Source: Spartobacteria bacterium LR76 (lineage in GTDB: Bacteria; Verrucomicrobiota; Verrucomicrobiia; Chthoniobacterales; Terrimicrobiaceae). From it: DNA of 32,314 nucleotides. Numbering within the stretch: the stretch's first letter is position 1; every line of letters starts with the position of its first letter. Both the position numbers and the translations under genes were made by a program. Location: contig QAYZ01000006.1 of NCBI GenBank assembly GCA_003054655.1, positions 1 through 32,314 of the forward strand, in the 5' to 3' direction. Shown piece after piece: positions 1 through 8,144 of the stretch. The notes below the pieces were generated by a model. It saw only the letters and a program-made list of their open reading frames with translations, did not search any database and was not told the DNA's origin.

Positions 1-284
1 CATATCACAGCACAACCCGCGCCATTTACCTCCTAAATCCGCCTTATCTTAATGCCATTCAGGTCAGCCTCTATTCCCGCCCCAGCTTTTGCATCAACCT
101 TCTGCCTTCCGCTCTGCTTCCTTCGCTTCCTTCTGTTCGACACCTGCCTTTGAGGCCTTTCCTTTGTGACCTTTGTGACCTTCTGTAAAAACCTGTCTTT
201 TTCTGCATCACTGAAAACTCGCGGTCTCCCGCCCCTTCCTTCTGTTCAAAATCCCCTCCCTGCGCGTAACGTCCGGCCAATCCG
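1..284. repeat. Non-coding, strand-asymmetric pyrimidine-rich stretch with short tandem units
   Basis: I see no credible gene here. The + strand is strongly pyrimidine-rich. It holds short iterated units: CCTTTGTGA is repeated back to back around 163-180, and TTCCTTCGCTTCCTTCTG lies around 116-134. Read on the minus strand it is a purine-rich tract of AAGG and GAAGG units. Low-complexity intergenic tracts of this style are, to my recollection, common in Verrucomicrobia and Planctomycetes genomes. Small ORFs across it look spurious because they only translate the repeat. Confidence 0.4.
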
Positions 285-902
285 ATGATCCGCAACGTCA
301 TCCTCGACTGGTCCGGCACCCTCGCCAACGATCTCGGCCCCGTACTGGAGGCCACCAACGCCATTTTCCACGACTTCGGGCGCGCCCCGCTCACGCTCGA
401 GGAATTCCGCCACCACTTCCGTCTCCCTTTCTCCGGCTTCTACGCCGAGCTGCTCCCCGAGGCTACGACCGAGGGACTCGAGGTGCTCTACGAGCGCTTC
501 TTTGCCAACCTCCAGGAGCGCGTCGAGTTGCTCCCCGGCGCGCGGGAATTTCTCGAGTTCTGCGCCAGCACGGGACGCCGCACCTTCCTCCTCAGCACGA
601 TCAAGAAGCACCACTTCGAGACCCAGGCCGGTCGCCTCGGCGTCTACGCCTCCTTTGAACACGCCTACGTCGAGATCATGGACAAACGCGAAAAAATCCG
701 CGACATCCTCCACGACCACAGCCTCAACCCCGCCGAGACCATGTTCGTCGGCGACATGGTCCACGACATCGAGACCGCCCGCCATGGCGGAGTGCTCGAC
801 GTCGCCGTGCTCACCGGCTTTGACCCCCTGGAAAAACTCACTCCGGCCCGCCCCAGCGTCATCGTCCAGGACCTCGCCGCCCTCCAGAGACTTCTTTCCT
901 GA
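285..902 (+). CDS. HAD-superfamily hydrolase, phosphoglycolate-phosphatase-like
   Basis: A 205-residue cytoplasmic protein with all four HAD motifs. Motif I is DWSGT at residues 8-12, with Asp8 as the predicted nucleophile. Motif II is Ser104 in FLLST. A lysine around 134-137 serves as motif III. Motif IV is GDMVHD at 156-161. A helical cap lies between residues 15 and 80. The usual second Asp (DxD) of HAD phosphatases is Ser10 here, close to the DWAGT of phosphonoacetaldehyde hydrolase, but I do not see that enzyme's cap lysine. The substrate is therefore open: a small phosphorylated metabolite is the family default. The ATG at 285 begins right at the motif I strand, which supports this start. 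Sixty bases separate it from folB on the same strand, so the two may be co-transcribed. Confidence 0.85.
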   Translation: MIRNVILDWSGTLANDLGPVLEATNAIFHDFGRAPLTLEEFRHHFRLPFSGFYAELLPEATTEGLEVLYERFFANLQERVELLPGAREFLEFCASTGRRTFLLSTIKKHHFETQAGRLGVYASFEHAYVEIMDKREKIRDILHDHSLNPAETMFVGDMVHDIETARHGGVLDVAVLTGFDPLEKLTPARPSVIVQDLAALQRLLS

Positions 903-962
903 TTTTCCCCGGATCAGCCCCGCCATCGCCCGTATCACCCCGTCCAAGACTCCATCACCACC

Positions 963-1316
963 GTGAACGAAATCTTCATCAAAGCCCTCGCCGTCGACGT
1001 CCACATCGGCGTCCCCGACGAGGAACGCGCCCAGCCCCAGCGCATCCACCTCGACATCACCATCATCCCCCGCGTCCCCTTCGACGCCCTCGACGACGAC
1101 ATTACCCGCACCGTCGACTACGACGCCGCCTCGCAAAGCATCGTCCGCCTCGCCCAGGCCCGCCCCCGCCGCCTCATCGAGACGCTCGCCAGCGAGATAA
1201 GCCGCATGCTCGTCCGCGACTACCCCGCCGCCTCAGCCACGGTCGAGATCCGCAAAGTCATCCTCCCCAACACCAAATACGTCGCCGTCCGCCACACCGC
1301 CTACGCCGAGGAGTAA
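963..1316 (+). CDS. folB: Dihydroneopterin aldolase
   Basis: A 117-residue FolB-family protein of normal length, in the folate pathway. It converts 7,8-dihydroneopterin to 6-hydroxymethyl-dihydropterin and glycolaldehyde. The N-terminal strand ends in GVPDEER (residues 16-22). Tyr53 in the TVDYDA segment, Glu73 in LIETLA and Lys98 in EIRKV match the conserved Tyr, pterin-binding Glu and catalytic Lys of the family. Translation starts with GTG at 963; there is no in-frame ATG that would keep the first strand. Base composition is GC-rich like the preceding HAD gene and unlike the locus beyond the tRNA. This looks like core chromosome. Confidence 0.93.
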   Translation: MNEIFIKALAVDVHIGVPDEERAQPQRIHLDITIIPRVPFDALDDDITRTVDYDAASQSIVRLAQARPRRLIETLASEISRMLVRDYPAASATVEIRKVILPNTKYVAVRHTAYAEE

Positions 1317-1676
1317 AAGCATCGCCCTCCCATCAGGGCTCTTTCCAAAACACCGCGCCCGGATCGGGCGGCTTCACGCGACAGCGGGCGAGAAGCGAAC
1401 AATCAGTCGCAGCGCGGCCCGGCTCGATCAGTATTCCTGAAGGCTTGCCAGCGCCAACCCGGGTCAGCGTGATCCGATGCATGTTTGCCAGCCATGCCTG
1501 CCTCGCCCCCAAGCCGCCAGCAAGACGACCTCAAAGGTCGCTTGTCATGCTCCCCGCTTCGCCGTCCCACCCTCTCTCCGGGGCCAAACACTCAAGGCTG
1601 GCAACTCCGCAAAGCACCCTCCCCAAGCAGGCCAGCACCCCATCGGAAAAAATCCGCAAAATTTCCTGAAAAGCCA
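1317..1676. other. Intergenic region between folB and tRNA-Gly
   Basis: About 360 bases without a gene I can support. Short overlapping ORFs of 60-80 codons exist on both strands, but they lack a recognisable domain and are rich in Pro, Ser and Arg, as expected from translating GC-rich non-coding DNA. No terminator hairpin with a T-tract is obvious after folB. Confidence 0.5.
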
Positions 1677-1705
1677 TTGACGTATCGAGCAAGTGCGGTA
1701 CTCTT
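1677..1705 (+). promoter_or_regulatory. Putative promoter of tRNA-Gly
   Basis: TTGACG at 1677-1682 is a five-of-six match to a sigma-70 -35 box. A weak -10-like TACTCT follows at 1699-1704 after 16 bases. Initiation would fall about ten bases before the mature tRNA 5' end at 1721. The -35 is convincing and the -10 is poor. Confidence 0.5.
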
Positions 1706-1720
1706 TGCCTCCCAAGTTAC

Positions 1721-1796
<76 letters not shown>

Positions 1797-1805
1797 AATC
1801 CTCAT

Positions 1806-1840
1806 GGCCAATGACTTACAAAGCATTGGCCTTTCTTTTT
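1806..1840 (+). terminator. Rho-independent terminator after tRNA-Gly
   Basis: A perfect 8-bp stem, GGCCAATG (1806-1813) with CATTGGCC (1824-1831), has a 10-base loop and is followed directly by TTTCTTTTT (1832-1840). It starts ten bases after the tRNA 3' end, so it almost certainly ends the monocistronic tRNA transcript. Confidence 0.9.
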
Positions 1841-1980
1841 ACCCAGAGTCATAACGGTAAGTCATAACAAGTCCGTTCTCGCCCACCTACTTCCGCCGAG
1901 TTCCGGATTGGCCTGACCCCGTGAAAGAGGCCGGTTGAAAAATGAAGTTCTGCCAGAGAGAAAAGGAGAGGCAGAACGAG

Positions 1981-2247
1981 ATGAAGAAGAGTCGATTCAG
2001 CGAAGAAGAAATCATCGGGATCCTGAGGGAGGGCGAGAGTGGGAGTTCGGTGAAGGCGGTGAGCGCCAAGCACAATATCAGCGAGGCGACGTATTACGCG
2101 TGGAAGCGCAAGTACGGGGGGATGGACGAGAGCGAGGCCAAACGGCTGAGGGCGCTGGAGGAGGAAAATGCGAGGCTGAAGCGGCTGGTGGCGGACCTGT
2201 CGGTGCAGAACCAGATCCTGAAGGAAGTGAACGCAAAAAAATGGTGA
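1981..2247 (+). CDS. IS3-family transposase OrfA (helix-turn-helix protein)
   Basis: An 88-residue protein when started at the ATG at 1981; an upstream ATG at 1942 would add 13 residues. The N-terminal part is the IS3/IS911-type HTH (RFSEEEIIGILREGE, then ISEATYYAWKRKYGGM), which recognises the element's terminal repeats. Residues from about 50 form a leucine-rich coiled coil (EENARLKRLVADL) used for dimerisation. It ends in NAKKW at a TGA just past an A7 run, the usual arrangement for programmed -1 frameshifting into orfB. Confidence 0.88.
   Translation: MKKSRFSEEEIIGILREGESGSSVKAVSAKHNISEATYYAWKRKYGGMDESEAKRLRALEEENARLKRLVADLSVQNQILKEVNAKKW
2235..2241 (+). promoter_or_regulatory. A7 slippery site for -1 frameshifting
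   Basis: Seven consecutive A residues lie at the end of orfA, with the orfA stop four bases later. A shift of -1 on A-AAA-AAA joins orfA to the orfB frame. This matches the known IS3-family way of making the OrfAB fusion transposase. Confidence 0.7.
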
Positions 2248-2864
2248 GCCCGTCGACCAAGAGGCGGGCGGTAAAGATCAGCGTGGAAGAGGGCTTGGGA
2301 TCAACGATGGCAGCGTGCCGGGCGTTGGGTCTGGCGCGGTCGAGTTATTATCGGACGAGCCGCCAGAGCGTGGAAACTCGGAGGGTGCGCAAGGAAGTGA
2401 TCGAATTGAGCGAGAAGCATCCGAGGTACGGATACCGGCGCATCACGGCGCTGCTGAGGCGGGACGGATTTGAGGTCAACGGGAAGCGGGTGGCACGTAT
2501 CCGCCGTGAGGAAGGCCTGAAGGTGAGCAAGCGGCAGCGGCGCATGAGAAGGCTGGGCCTCTCGACAGCAGAGCGTCAGCGAGCCGAGAGAGCGCGGCAG
2601 GTGTGGAGTTGGGACTTCGTGGAGGATCAGACCGAAAACGGGAGCCGGTTCCGTATCCTGACATTGATCGACGAGTACACCCGGCAAAGCCTGGCCGTCC
2701 ATGCAGCATGGTCGATCCGCGCCCTCGACGTCATTGGGGTGCTGGAAGTCGCCATCGCCCGTTATGGAGCGCCGGAACACCTGCGCAGCGACAATGGCCC
2801 GGAGTTTATCGCCTACGCGATCCAGGACTGGCTGGCAGAGGCGAAAATCAAAACCTTAATCTGA
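2241..2864 (+). pseudogene. IS3-family transposase OrfB, C-terminally truncated
   Basis: About 207 residues in the -1 frame relative to orfA. An HTH_21-like N-terminal part (YGYRRITALLRR) is followed by the integrase core. The first two catalytic Asp are visible, in WSWDF and in RSDNGPEF. The third catalytic residue, normally in PWQNGYxESFN, is missing because the reading frame ends at KIKTLI. The family's usual length is about 270-290 residues. The enzyme should be inactive. Confidence 0.85.
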
Positions 2865-2867
2865 GGC

Positions 2868-2983
2868 GGGCACTCCTGCCTCATTCTTCAGCTCATCCCG
2901 AAATCGCCCAGCTCTTTGCGGATATCAAACAAAACACCAAGGGCGTTCAGACAGCATTTTCGATCCTGAAGGAGAGAAGCTGA
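2868..2983 (+). pseudogene. Possible 3' remnant of an unidentified gene
   Basis: Directly after the broken orfB, a short open frame on the + strand ends with a helical, protein-like tail that includes HPEIAQLFADIKQ and TAFSILKERS before a stop at 2983. It has no start of its own. It could be the 3' end of a gene lost when the IS right end was deleted. I do not recognise the family, and it could be chance. Confidence 0.22.
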
Positions 2984-3096
2984 GAACTCATGTCAATAAG
3001 AACAGGCTAAAATGATAGGCCCCGCAATAACGACAGATTCGAGGACCTAGAACGGCAACAATAATAAGATGGAAGCATTCAGCGTCGACACGGACT

Positions 3097-5394
3097 CTAC
3101 TCTTCACGCATTTTCTGGGTGCGCTGTTCGAAAATGGCTTTGTCAGCCAGCGAGACGTGCCCGTCGACCATGCCATTGTCGAGCGGATCGTCAATGCGGG
3201 CTGCGAGATCACGGAAGAGCCGACGGATATCGACGACGCCACCGATGAAAAACCAGAAGGTGGAGACGATACCGACGATACCGGTCACGACCAGGCTGGT
3301 GATGAAGAAGTAGGTGCTCCACCATTCCGTCGGCCATGGAGATATGGCATTCCAGATCAGGACGGCGACGAAGCAGAGGCCGAACTTGTAGACGATGGCA
3401 TATCCCACCACGGACCAGGCGATCACCTTGTCGCCGAGAGTGTACTCGGGAGTGATGCCGATAAGTTTCTGAAACGCGTTGCGGAAGGTCCACTTGAAGG
3501 GCTCTTTGAATTCGCCCGCCACGTCGTAAACGCCGCGGTGGAGGAGCCGGTCGAGGTTGTAAGGTTGCTTTTGGGTGAGGAAGGAACCGATGACGTAGGC
3601 GGCGATGCCGATGACCATCGACATGAAGTACAACTCGTAGGAGTTGATGGGGAACTTCACCGGGTTCATTTCCCAGACGATGTAGGGATTGAAGGGCTGG
3701 GAGACGGTATGGAGCAGATTGCCGATGGCGACATCCCAGCCATTCGCTTGCAGCCAGGGGTAGACGTTCTCGGCCCAGTTGCGCTGGAAGAATAGCCCCA
3801 CGATGGAAAGCCCGGAGCCAAAGATCAGGGAGCAAAATGCCCCGGTGGTGGTGCCGAACCGGCTGTAGAGGCCGAAGATCATGATGGGGCCGGCACCGCC
3901 GAGCCAGATGGCGGTCATGATCGTGGTGAACATCTGGATGTAGTCGATCTGGACGAAGAACAGGGAGACGATGAAGAAAAAGACGCAGACGCCCGTCGAG
4001 ACCAGCCGGATGACCAGCAGGTGTTGCTTGGGCGTAAAGGGTGTTTTCCGGAACGGCATGATCACGTCCTGCACGATGGTCGATGAGGCGTTGAAGACGC
4101 GGGAGTCATCCGTCGAGAGCATTAGCATGATGACCAGCAGGCAGAAGAGGCCCATCAGGCCGATCGGAAGGATGTTATACAAAGCGACCGGCAGCATCAT
4201 TTGATGATAGAGGGTGCGAAACTTCTGGAACTGAAGATTACCCTCCGGAGTACCCGCGAGCGTCTCGTGGGCTGCATTCATGAACGGAGTGTCGATGTTT
4301 TGTTCGCTAGAAAGCGGGGTATCGACGCCTATTTCATGGCGTTGTACGGGGATCGCAGTCAGGCGCGCATCGAGACGGGATCGCGTATCGGCATCAGGAA
4401 CGGCCTCCTCGGCGACTCTTTGGCTGAGTTGCTGGCGAATGCCGTGGGCCTGATCGGCGAATTTTTGATGTGCCATCAGAGCGATGACCATCACAGCGAC
4501 GAGGAGCAGCATAAGGCCAGCGTAAAGTGAGCGCCAAGTGCCGAGGATACCAGCCATCTTCTGCTCATGTGGCGTCCGACCGCAGTTTGAGGTATCGTTG
4601 CCGATCCAGCTCGCTCGGTTAAGGATGCTTCCCATGATCGTCACAAAGAGAGCGAAGATGTTGAAGTCGCGTAGCTTCTCGATGTCGAAGGGATTGATGA
4701 AACTTTCACCCGGCACCCGATCTATCATCACGGGAGCGATGGTTTCATTCCACCCAAACTTGAGGAAAATATACCCGGCGATAATGACGAAAATCGGGTA
4801 ACTCATGAGGCCCTGAAAGGCGTCGGAAATCAGCAGCGAAATACGTCCTCCCGGCCAGATGACCACCATACAAAGGCAGAGAGAGAATCCCACCAGAAGG
4901 CCAAAGGTCGGGAGCGGAATGCCCACAACCATGACCCTGTGAGGCAGGCCGAGAAAATAGATGAAGAAATTCGCAGCGACCGCAGGCCCGATCGCATTAG
5001 TGAGCATCTCGGAGATCGTGCGCAAACCCGCTGCGATGATACGAAACGAGCGGCTGTAGCGGATCTCCAGAAACTGTCCGATGGATAGCGAGCGAGTTTC
5101 GCGGAATCGATAAACGCAGAATCCCGTAAGACCCATGATGATGCCCACAGGTACCGTGAGATATTCCCAGAAGGTGAGAGCATAGCCCACCTGGTATTTG
5201 GCCTCCACGAGGGCGACCAAGGTAATGACTCCTAATGTAGAAGTCATGTCCCCGGCCGAAAGAACGTACCGCCCGGCAGTCCGTCCCGCAGCGAGAAAAT
5301 CCGCAACGCCGCGCACATAACGCTTCGAGTGGACGGATAACCAGAGAATCCCGACCACGGGAATCAGAACAATGAGCCAGTCAATAAAATGCAT
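3097..5394 (-). CDS. Sodium:solute symporter family transporter
   Basis: A 765-residue polytopic inner-membrane protein with the SSS family look. The first segment (IDWLIVLIPVVGILWL) is followed by YVRGVADFLAAGR and AGDM near residues 25-50. GQFLEIRYS at 106-114 is the family's typical 'EF(L)..RY' region. I expect about 13-15 membrane segments. A hydrophilic loop of about 90 residues (309-400) is inserted between two membrane segments, and there is a C-terminal extension. The protein is longer than the usual 450-600 residues. SSS proteins of this long type are common in Verrucomicrobia and Planctomycetes glycan loci, so sodium-driven uptake of a sugar or uronate released by the neighbouring enzymes is likely. 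The substrate cannot be read from sequence. It is transcribed alone or with a weak link to the pseudopilin upstream, 384 bases away. Confidence 0.88.
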   Translation of the reverse strand: MHFIDWLIVLIPVVGILWLSVHSKRYVRGVADFLAAGRTAGRYVLSAGDMTSTLGVITLVALVEAKYQVGYALTFWEYLTVPVGIIMGLTGFCVYRFRETRSLSIGQFLEIRYSRSFRIIAAGLRTISEMLTNAIGPAVAANFFIYFLGLPHRVMVVGIPLPTFGLLVGFSLCLCMVVIWPGGRISLLISDAFQGLMSYPIFVIIAGYIFLKFGWNETIAPVMIDRVPGESFINPFDIEKLRDFNIFALFVTIMGSILNRASWIGNDTSNCGRTPHEQKMAGILGTWRSLYAGLMLLLVAVMVIALMAHQKFADQAHGIRQQLSQRVAEEAVPDADTRSRLDARLTAIPVQRHEIGVDTPLSSEQNIDTPFMNAAHETLAGTPEGNLQFQKFRTLYHQMMLPVALYNILPIGLMGLFCLLVIMLMLSTDDSRVFNASSTIVQDVIMPFRKTPFTPKQHLLVIRLVSTGVCVFFFIVSLFFVQIDYIQMFTTIMTAIWLGGAGPIMIFGLYSRFGTTTGAFCSLIFGSGLSIVGLFFQRNWAENVYPWLQANGWDVAIGNLLHTVSQPFNPYIVWEMNPVKFPINSYELYFMSMVIGIAAYVIGSFLTQKQPYNLDRLLHRGVYDVAGEFKEPFKWTFRNAFQKLIGITPEYTLGDKVIAWSVVGYAIVYKFGLCFVAVLIWNAISPWPTEWWSTYFFITSLVVTGIVGIVSTFWFFIGGVVDIRRLFRDLAARIDDPLDNGMVDGHVSLADKAIFEQRTQKMREE

Positions 5395-5778
5395 TTATTT
5401 TCCAAGGATCTATAATTTGGTCGACGAAAGCTTTTCAACCAAGCCTTCAAAGCCATCGCTTCTTCCGCACGTAAATTCGACAGAGTTCATTTTCCAACCC
5501 AGACACCTTCAGCCCGGCCAAATGCCAACAACAATCCCAAGCCCTTTTGAGAGAGACTCTCCCAACTATTGACTCAATGCTTCCACCAACAGCCTTAATA
5601 AACTTCAAGCCATGATCAATGCCGCGGAAACACTCGCATGGCAGCCGCTCTCAATAAAGACAGATCCCTCCTAAAACGATTCATTAAAAACGCTCATCCC
5701 TCAAGAGAGCCACACCCTTTCGTCAAGCACCGCCTTTCCCCGATAGAAAAAAACAATCAGTCAAACAACTCGCAAAAT
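5395..5778. other. Intergenic region upstream of the symporter
   Basis: The 384 bases between the symporter start and the pseudopilin stop hold a candidate symporter promoter at 5409-5438. The rest is AT-richer than the surroundings, with runs such as GAAAAAAACAATC. I see no copy of the 16-bp LacI-type palindrome here and no gene. Confidence 0.5.
5409..5438 (-). promoter_or_regulatory. Putative promoter of the symporter gene
   Basis: On the minus strand, TTGAAA (5438-5433) and TATAGA (5414-5409) are separated by 18 bases, upstream of the ATG at 5394. A short GGA lies about nine bases before the start as a modest ribosome-binding site. Prediction by eye only. Confidence 0.35.
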
Positions 5779-6426
5779 TCAAGGCTGGCTACCTGTCTTT
5801 AAAAGACTCGAAGGCGCCTCAATAAGCTTCACCGATCCATCAAGGTATGCAAAATGTCCCGCTGGCAACCCTTTCGGACCAGTCACACGATTAAGTTCGG
5901 AGAAGCCATCAGCACGCTGATCCCAAACAACAGGCACGCTCCCATCATCCGAGACCTTCTCTGCAGTTGGCGGAAAGCCATCCCCTCTCAACCAATACTC
6001 GGCACACACATAGGTATTCGACCCGAAATAGCAATTCTTACCCATTCCAAAAATATTCTTACCAAGCGGAAAACTCAGCCTGGCATTCAGCGGATTAATG
6101 AAGACTTTCGCGTCCTCAACATAGCCCTGCTGGACCAGGGGAACAAAGATAATGCATTCATCAACAAACTTCTGTTCGTTTCCGCTGGCATCTTTACCGG
6201 GAAAGGTCCTGGAGGGAAGATAGCCATTATTGTCATTTGCATAAAGCCGAAGGCCAACCATAATCTGACGAAGATTTCCCAACGCGACAGCAGAATCCGC
6301 CTTCGTTCGCGCCTCGCCAAAGACAGGCAGCAATAGTGCCGCCAATACGGCAGTAATCCCGATCACGACGAGAACCTCAACCAGCGTGAATCCGGCCCCA
6401 CTTCTCTTATCGCAGTGTCTCTTCAT
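5779..6426 (-). CDS. Type II/IV pseudopilin-like protein with an H-DG C-terminal motif
   Basis: 215 residues. A short basic leader ends at Gly12, followed by FTLVEVLVVIG with Phe13 and Glu17 (+5), then a hydrophobic helix. These are the class III prepilin signals cut by a prepilin peptidase. The body continues with a helix (ARTKADSAVALGNLRQIMVGL) and YANDNNGYLP, typical of the very large Planctomycetes/Verrucomicrobia pseudopilin family. Near the C-terminus, GHFAYLDGSVKLI is a compact form of that family's H...DG ending. The protein would be exported and membrane-anchored; its partners are unknown. It stands alone, between the symporter and the divergent LacI gene, and is not of the Verru_Chthon type found further on. 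Confidence 0.85.
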   Translation of the reverse strand: MKRHCDKRSGAGFTLVEVLVVIGITAVLAALLLPVFGEARTKADSAVALGNLRQIMVGLRLYANDNNGYLPSRTFPGKDASGNEQKFVDECIIFVPLVQQGYVEDAKVFINPLNARLSFPLGKNIFGMGKNCYFGSNTYVCAEYWLRGDGFPPTAEKVSDDGSVPVVWDQRADGFSELNRVTGPKGLPAGHFAYLDGSVKLIEAPSSLLKTGSQP

Positions 6427-6627
6427 ACGATCGCCATCCTCGAGCTCCCCGCCTCAATCACCGGAGAGATATTGCCATCAATCATATCTCCACGCCAAAA
6501 AGGAAGCCGTCTAGCAGACTCGGATAGCCCGACTAATTCAATGAACACAAGAGGGGGAGGGTTGCTCATAATTTAATGAGGTGACTGCACTGTAGAATCA
6601 CGCCAAATGACGCGCAAAAACATTCTG

Positions 6628-6643
6628 ACTTATCGCGATCAGT
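6628..6643 (+). promoter_or_regulatory. LacI-type operator O1, upstream of the regulator gene
   Basis: ACTTATCGCGATCAGT is a 16-bp palindrome with seven of eight symmetric pairs matching and a central CG, as in LacI/PurR-family operators. Closely related sites lie at 26940-26955 and 30270-30285, and a half-site at 23637-23652. It ends where a candidate -35 box begins, so it could serve autoregulation. It also lies about 200 bases upstream of the divergent pseudopilin gene. Confidence 0.7.
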
Positions 6644-6670
6644 TGCCAGCACAGTATTTTCTGCGATAAT
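6643..6670 (+). promoter_or_regulatory. Putative promoter of the LacI gene, possibly leaderless transcript
   Basis: TTGCCA (6643-6648) and GATAAT (6665-6670) are separated by 16 bases. Initiation about seven bases after the -10 would fall at or next to the GTG start codon at 6678. No Shine-Dalgarno sequence precedes that GTG. The transcript may therefore be leaderless. The -35 box touches the operator at 6628-6643. Confidence 0.42.
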
Positions 6671-6677
6671 CACCACA

Positions 6678-7877
6678 GTGAACTCCCCTGAAGCATCCAC
6701 CACCCCGACCACCCGCCAGATTGCGGAGGCCTGCGGTCTGAGCCAAGCCGCCGTCTCATTTGCACTGCGCAACAGCCCTGAGGTTTCCAAGGCGACCCGC
6801 GTACGCGTACAGACCATTGCCAAGTCGATGGGCTGGAAGCCAAACCCCCTCGTCTCAGCCTACATGGCTCACTTTCGTTCCACTGTTCAACCACGCTTCC
6901 GAGCCTGCCTCGCCTGGCTCATCTCAAATCCCGACAGCGGCGACACCGCAGATTTCTCCAACTTCGACCAACGTTGCTACGCGGGAGCAGCAAGTCGGGC
7001 CAGTGAGATTGGATACACAATCGAACCCCTCTGGCTCCATGAACCAGGCATGACCGGACGCCGCCTTTCGAAGGTCCTAAAAAGCCGGGGCATTCCAGGA
7101 ATGCTTATCCCGGGAATAATTCGGCCAAAGAATCCCGAGGAACTGTGGCAGCAACTCGATCTGGAGTCGCTTGCTGCCGTGACCATCGGCTTCCGCAATG
7201 AAAAGACTCCACTCTCCCACGTCCTCTGCAATGTCAGTCATCGCGTGGAACTCTCCCTCAACAAGCTCCGCGAGCTAGGGTATCGGCGTATTTCCATGAT
7301 CGTATCCGACTGGTACGATCGCTACCTTAATCATAGCCTGCTCTATCCGTTTTACTACCGCGAACGCGTACACGCCCCAGATGAATGGTTCAAGTCGCAC
7401 GTTTTTCCGAACTCACGCGCTTTTGAGCACAATGGCGTCGTGCGCATTGAGGCCGACGAAAAGTCCCGCACCGGTATCCGTCGTTGGCTCGAAAAGCATA
7501 AACCGGACGCCGTTATTGGCGAATCCGTCGTTTGGGACGTAATCATGAAGATGGGATGGAAGGTCCCGGACGATATTGCCTATGTCTCACCTGACTGGTC
7601 TCCACGTTTCCCTCATTTGGGAGGCATAGACCAGCGGCCCGAGCTATTGGGAAGCCTCGCCGTAGACCTTCTTTGGGCCCAACTCCTCCAAAACGAACGC
7701 GGCATACCGACCATTCCCAAGAGCCTTCAAGTCGAGGGGCAATGGCAAGATGGGGCAAGTATCCCCAACCGTCTGGAAGGCATGAAAAACGCACGCCCCG
7801 TCTCTCTAACAGCAAGGGAAAAGCGAGCCCCAGTAAGGAGAGGCGGAATTGACCTGATACGATTCCCAAAGAGCTAA
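6678..7877 (+). CDS. LacI-family transcriptional regulator
   Basis: 399 residues. The N-terminal HTH is clear: TTRQIAEACGLSQAAVSFAL, then SPEVSKATRVRVQTIAKSMGW with the PNP hinge start at about residues 56-58. This variant (ALRNSPEVS, then PNPLVSAYM) is typical of Verrucomicrobia LacI proteins. The rest is a periplasmic-binding-like effector domain, which I read less surely. The C-terminal 40 residues are basic and look unstructured. Start is GTG at 6678, the only start that keeps the HTH intact. It lies between the divergent pseudopilin and the esterase. The palindromes at 6628, 26940 and 30270 are the natural candidate targets, which would make it the local regulator, with a released sugar as effector (inference). 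Confidence 0.9.
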   Translation: MNSPEASTTPTTRQIAEACGLSQAAVSFALRNSPEVSKATRVRVQTIAKSMGWKPNPLVSAYMAHFRSTVQPRFRACLAWLISNPDSGDTADFSNFDQRCYAGAASRASEIGYTIEPLWLHEPGMTGRRLSKVLKSRGIPGMLIPGIIRPKNPEELWQQLDLESLAAVTIGFRNEKTPLSHVLCNVSHRVELSLNKLRELGYRRISMIVSDWYDRYLNHSLLYPFYYRERVHAPDEWFKSHVFPNSRAFEHNGVVRIEADEKSRTGIRRWLEKHKPDAVIGESVVWDVIMKMGWKVPDDIAYVSPDWSPRFPHLGGIDQRPELLGSLAVDLLWAQLLQNERGIPTIPKSLQVEGQWQDGASIPNRLEGMKNARPVSLTAREKRAPVRRGGIDLIRFPKS

Positions 7878-8144
7878 AAATCTGAAGCAAATCCACCCTT
7901 GAAGCCGGAGTGGACGGGAGACTTACTATAATTCAGCAAGCGCCGTCTCACTTCACCAGAGACGACGACGCCGGGTTGGCTTTTCTTGGGGAGCAGCTTA
8001 GCCAATCTTGATTCCACGGCTCCCGGCGAGACCTCTCCCGTGCTGACACGGCTATCAGCTATTTACTTTTGCCGCCCTATTTTTTTGCTATTTGAGATAC
8101 TGGCCCCCATTTAGGTAGGTTTCAACATTTCCAACGATCATTTC

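Larger units (their letters stand above)
1909..2864 (+). mobile_element. IS3-family element, 3'-truncated
   Basis: It contains an IS3-type orfA, an A7 slippery run and an orfB that stops before the last part of the DDE core. The left end is placed near TGGCCTGACCCC (from about 1909) because IS3-family ends often begin with TG and carry such a C-run. No matching right inverted repeat exists, since the 3' part has been deleted near 2858. The element sits about 70 bases after the tRNA-Gly terminator. It is unlikely to transpose on its own. Confidence 0.8.

Noticed and set aside
246-1136. Long acidic open frame (296 codons) on the minus strand opposite the HAD and folB genes
   Set aside because: Very Gly/Val/Asp/Glu-rich, with no domain. 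It is the mirror of GC-rich codon use in two clear genes on the other strand.
3157-3795. 212-codon + strand frame inside the symporter region
   Set aside because: Asp/Glu/Val-rich antisense shadow of transmembrane-coding sequence.
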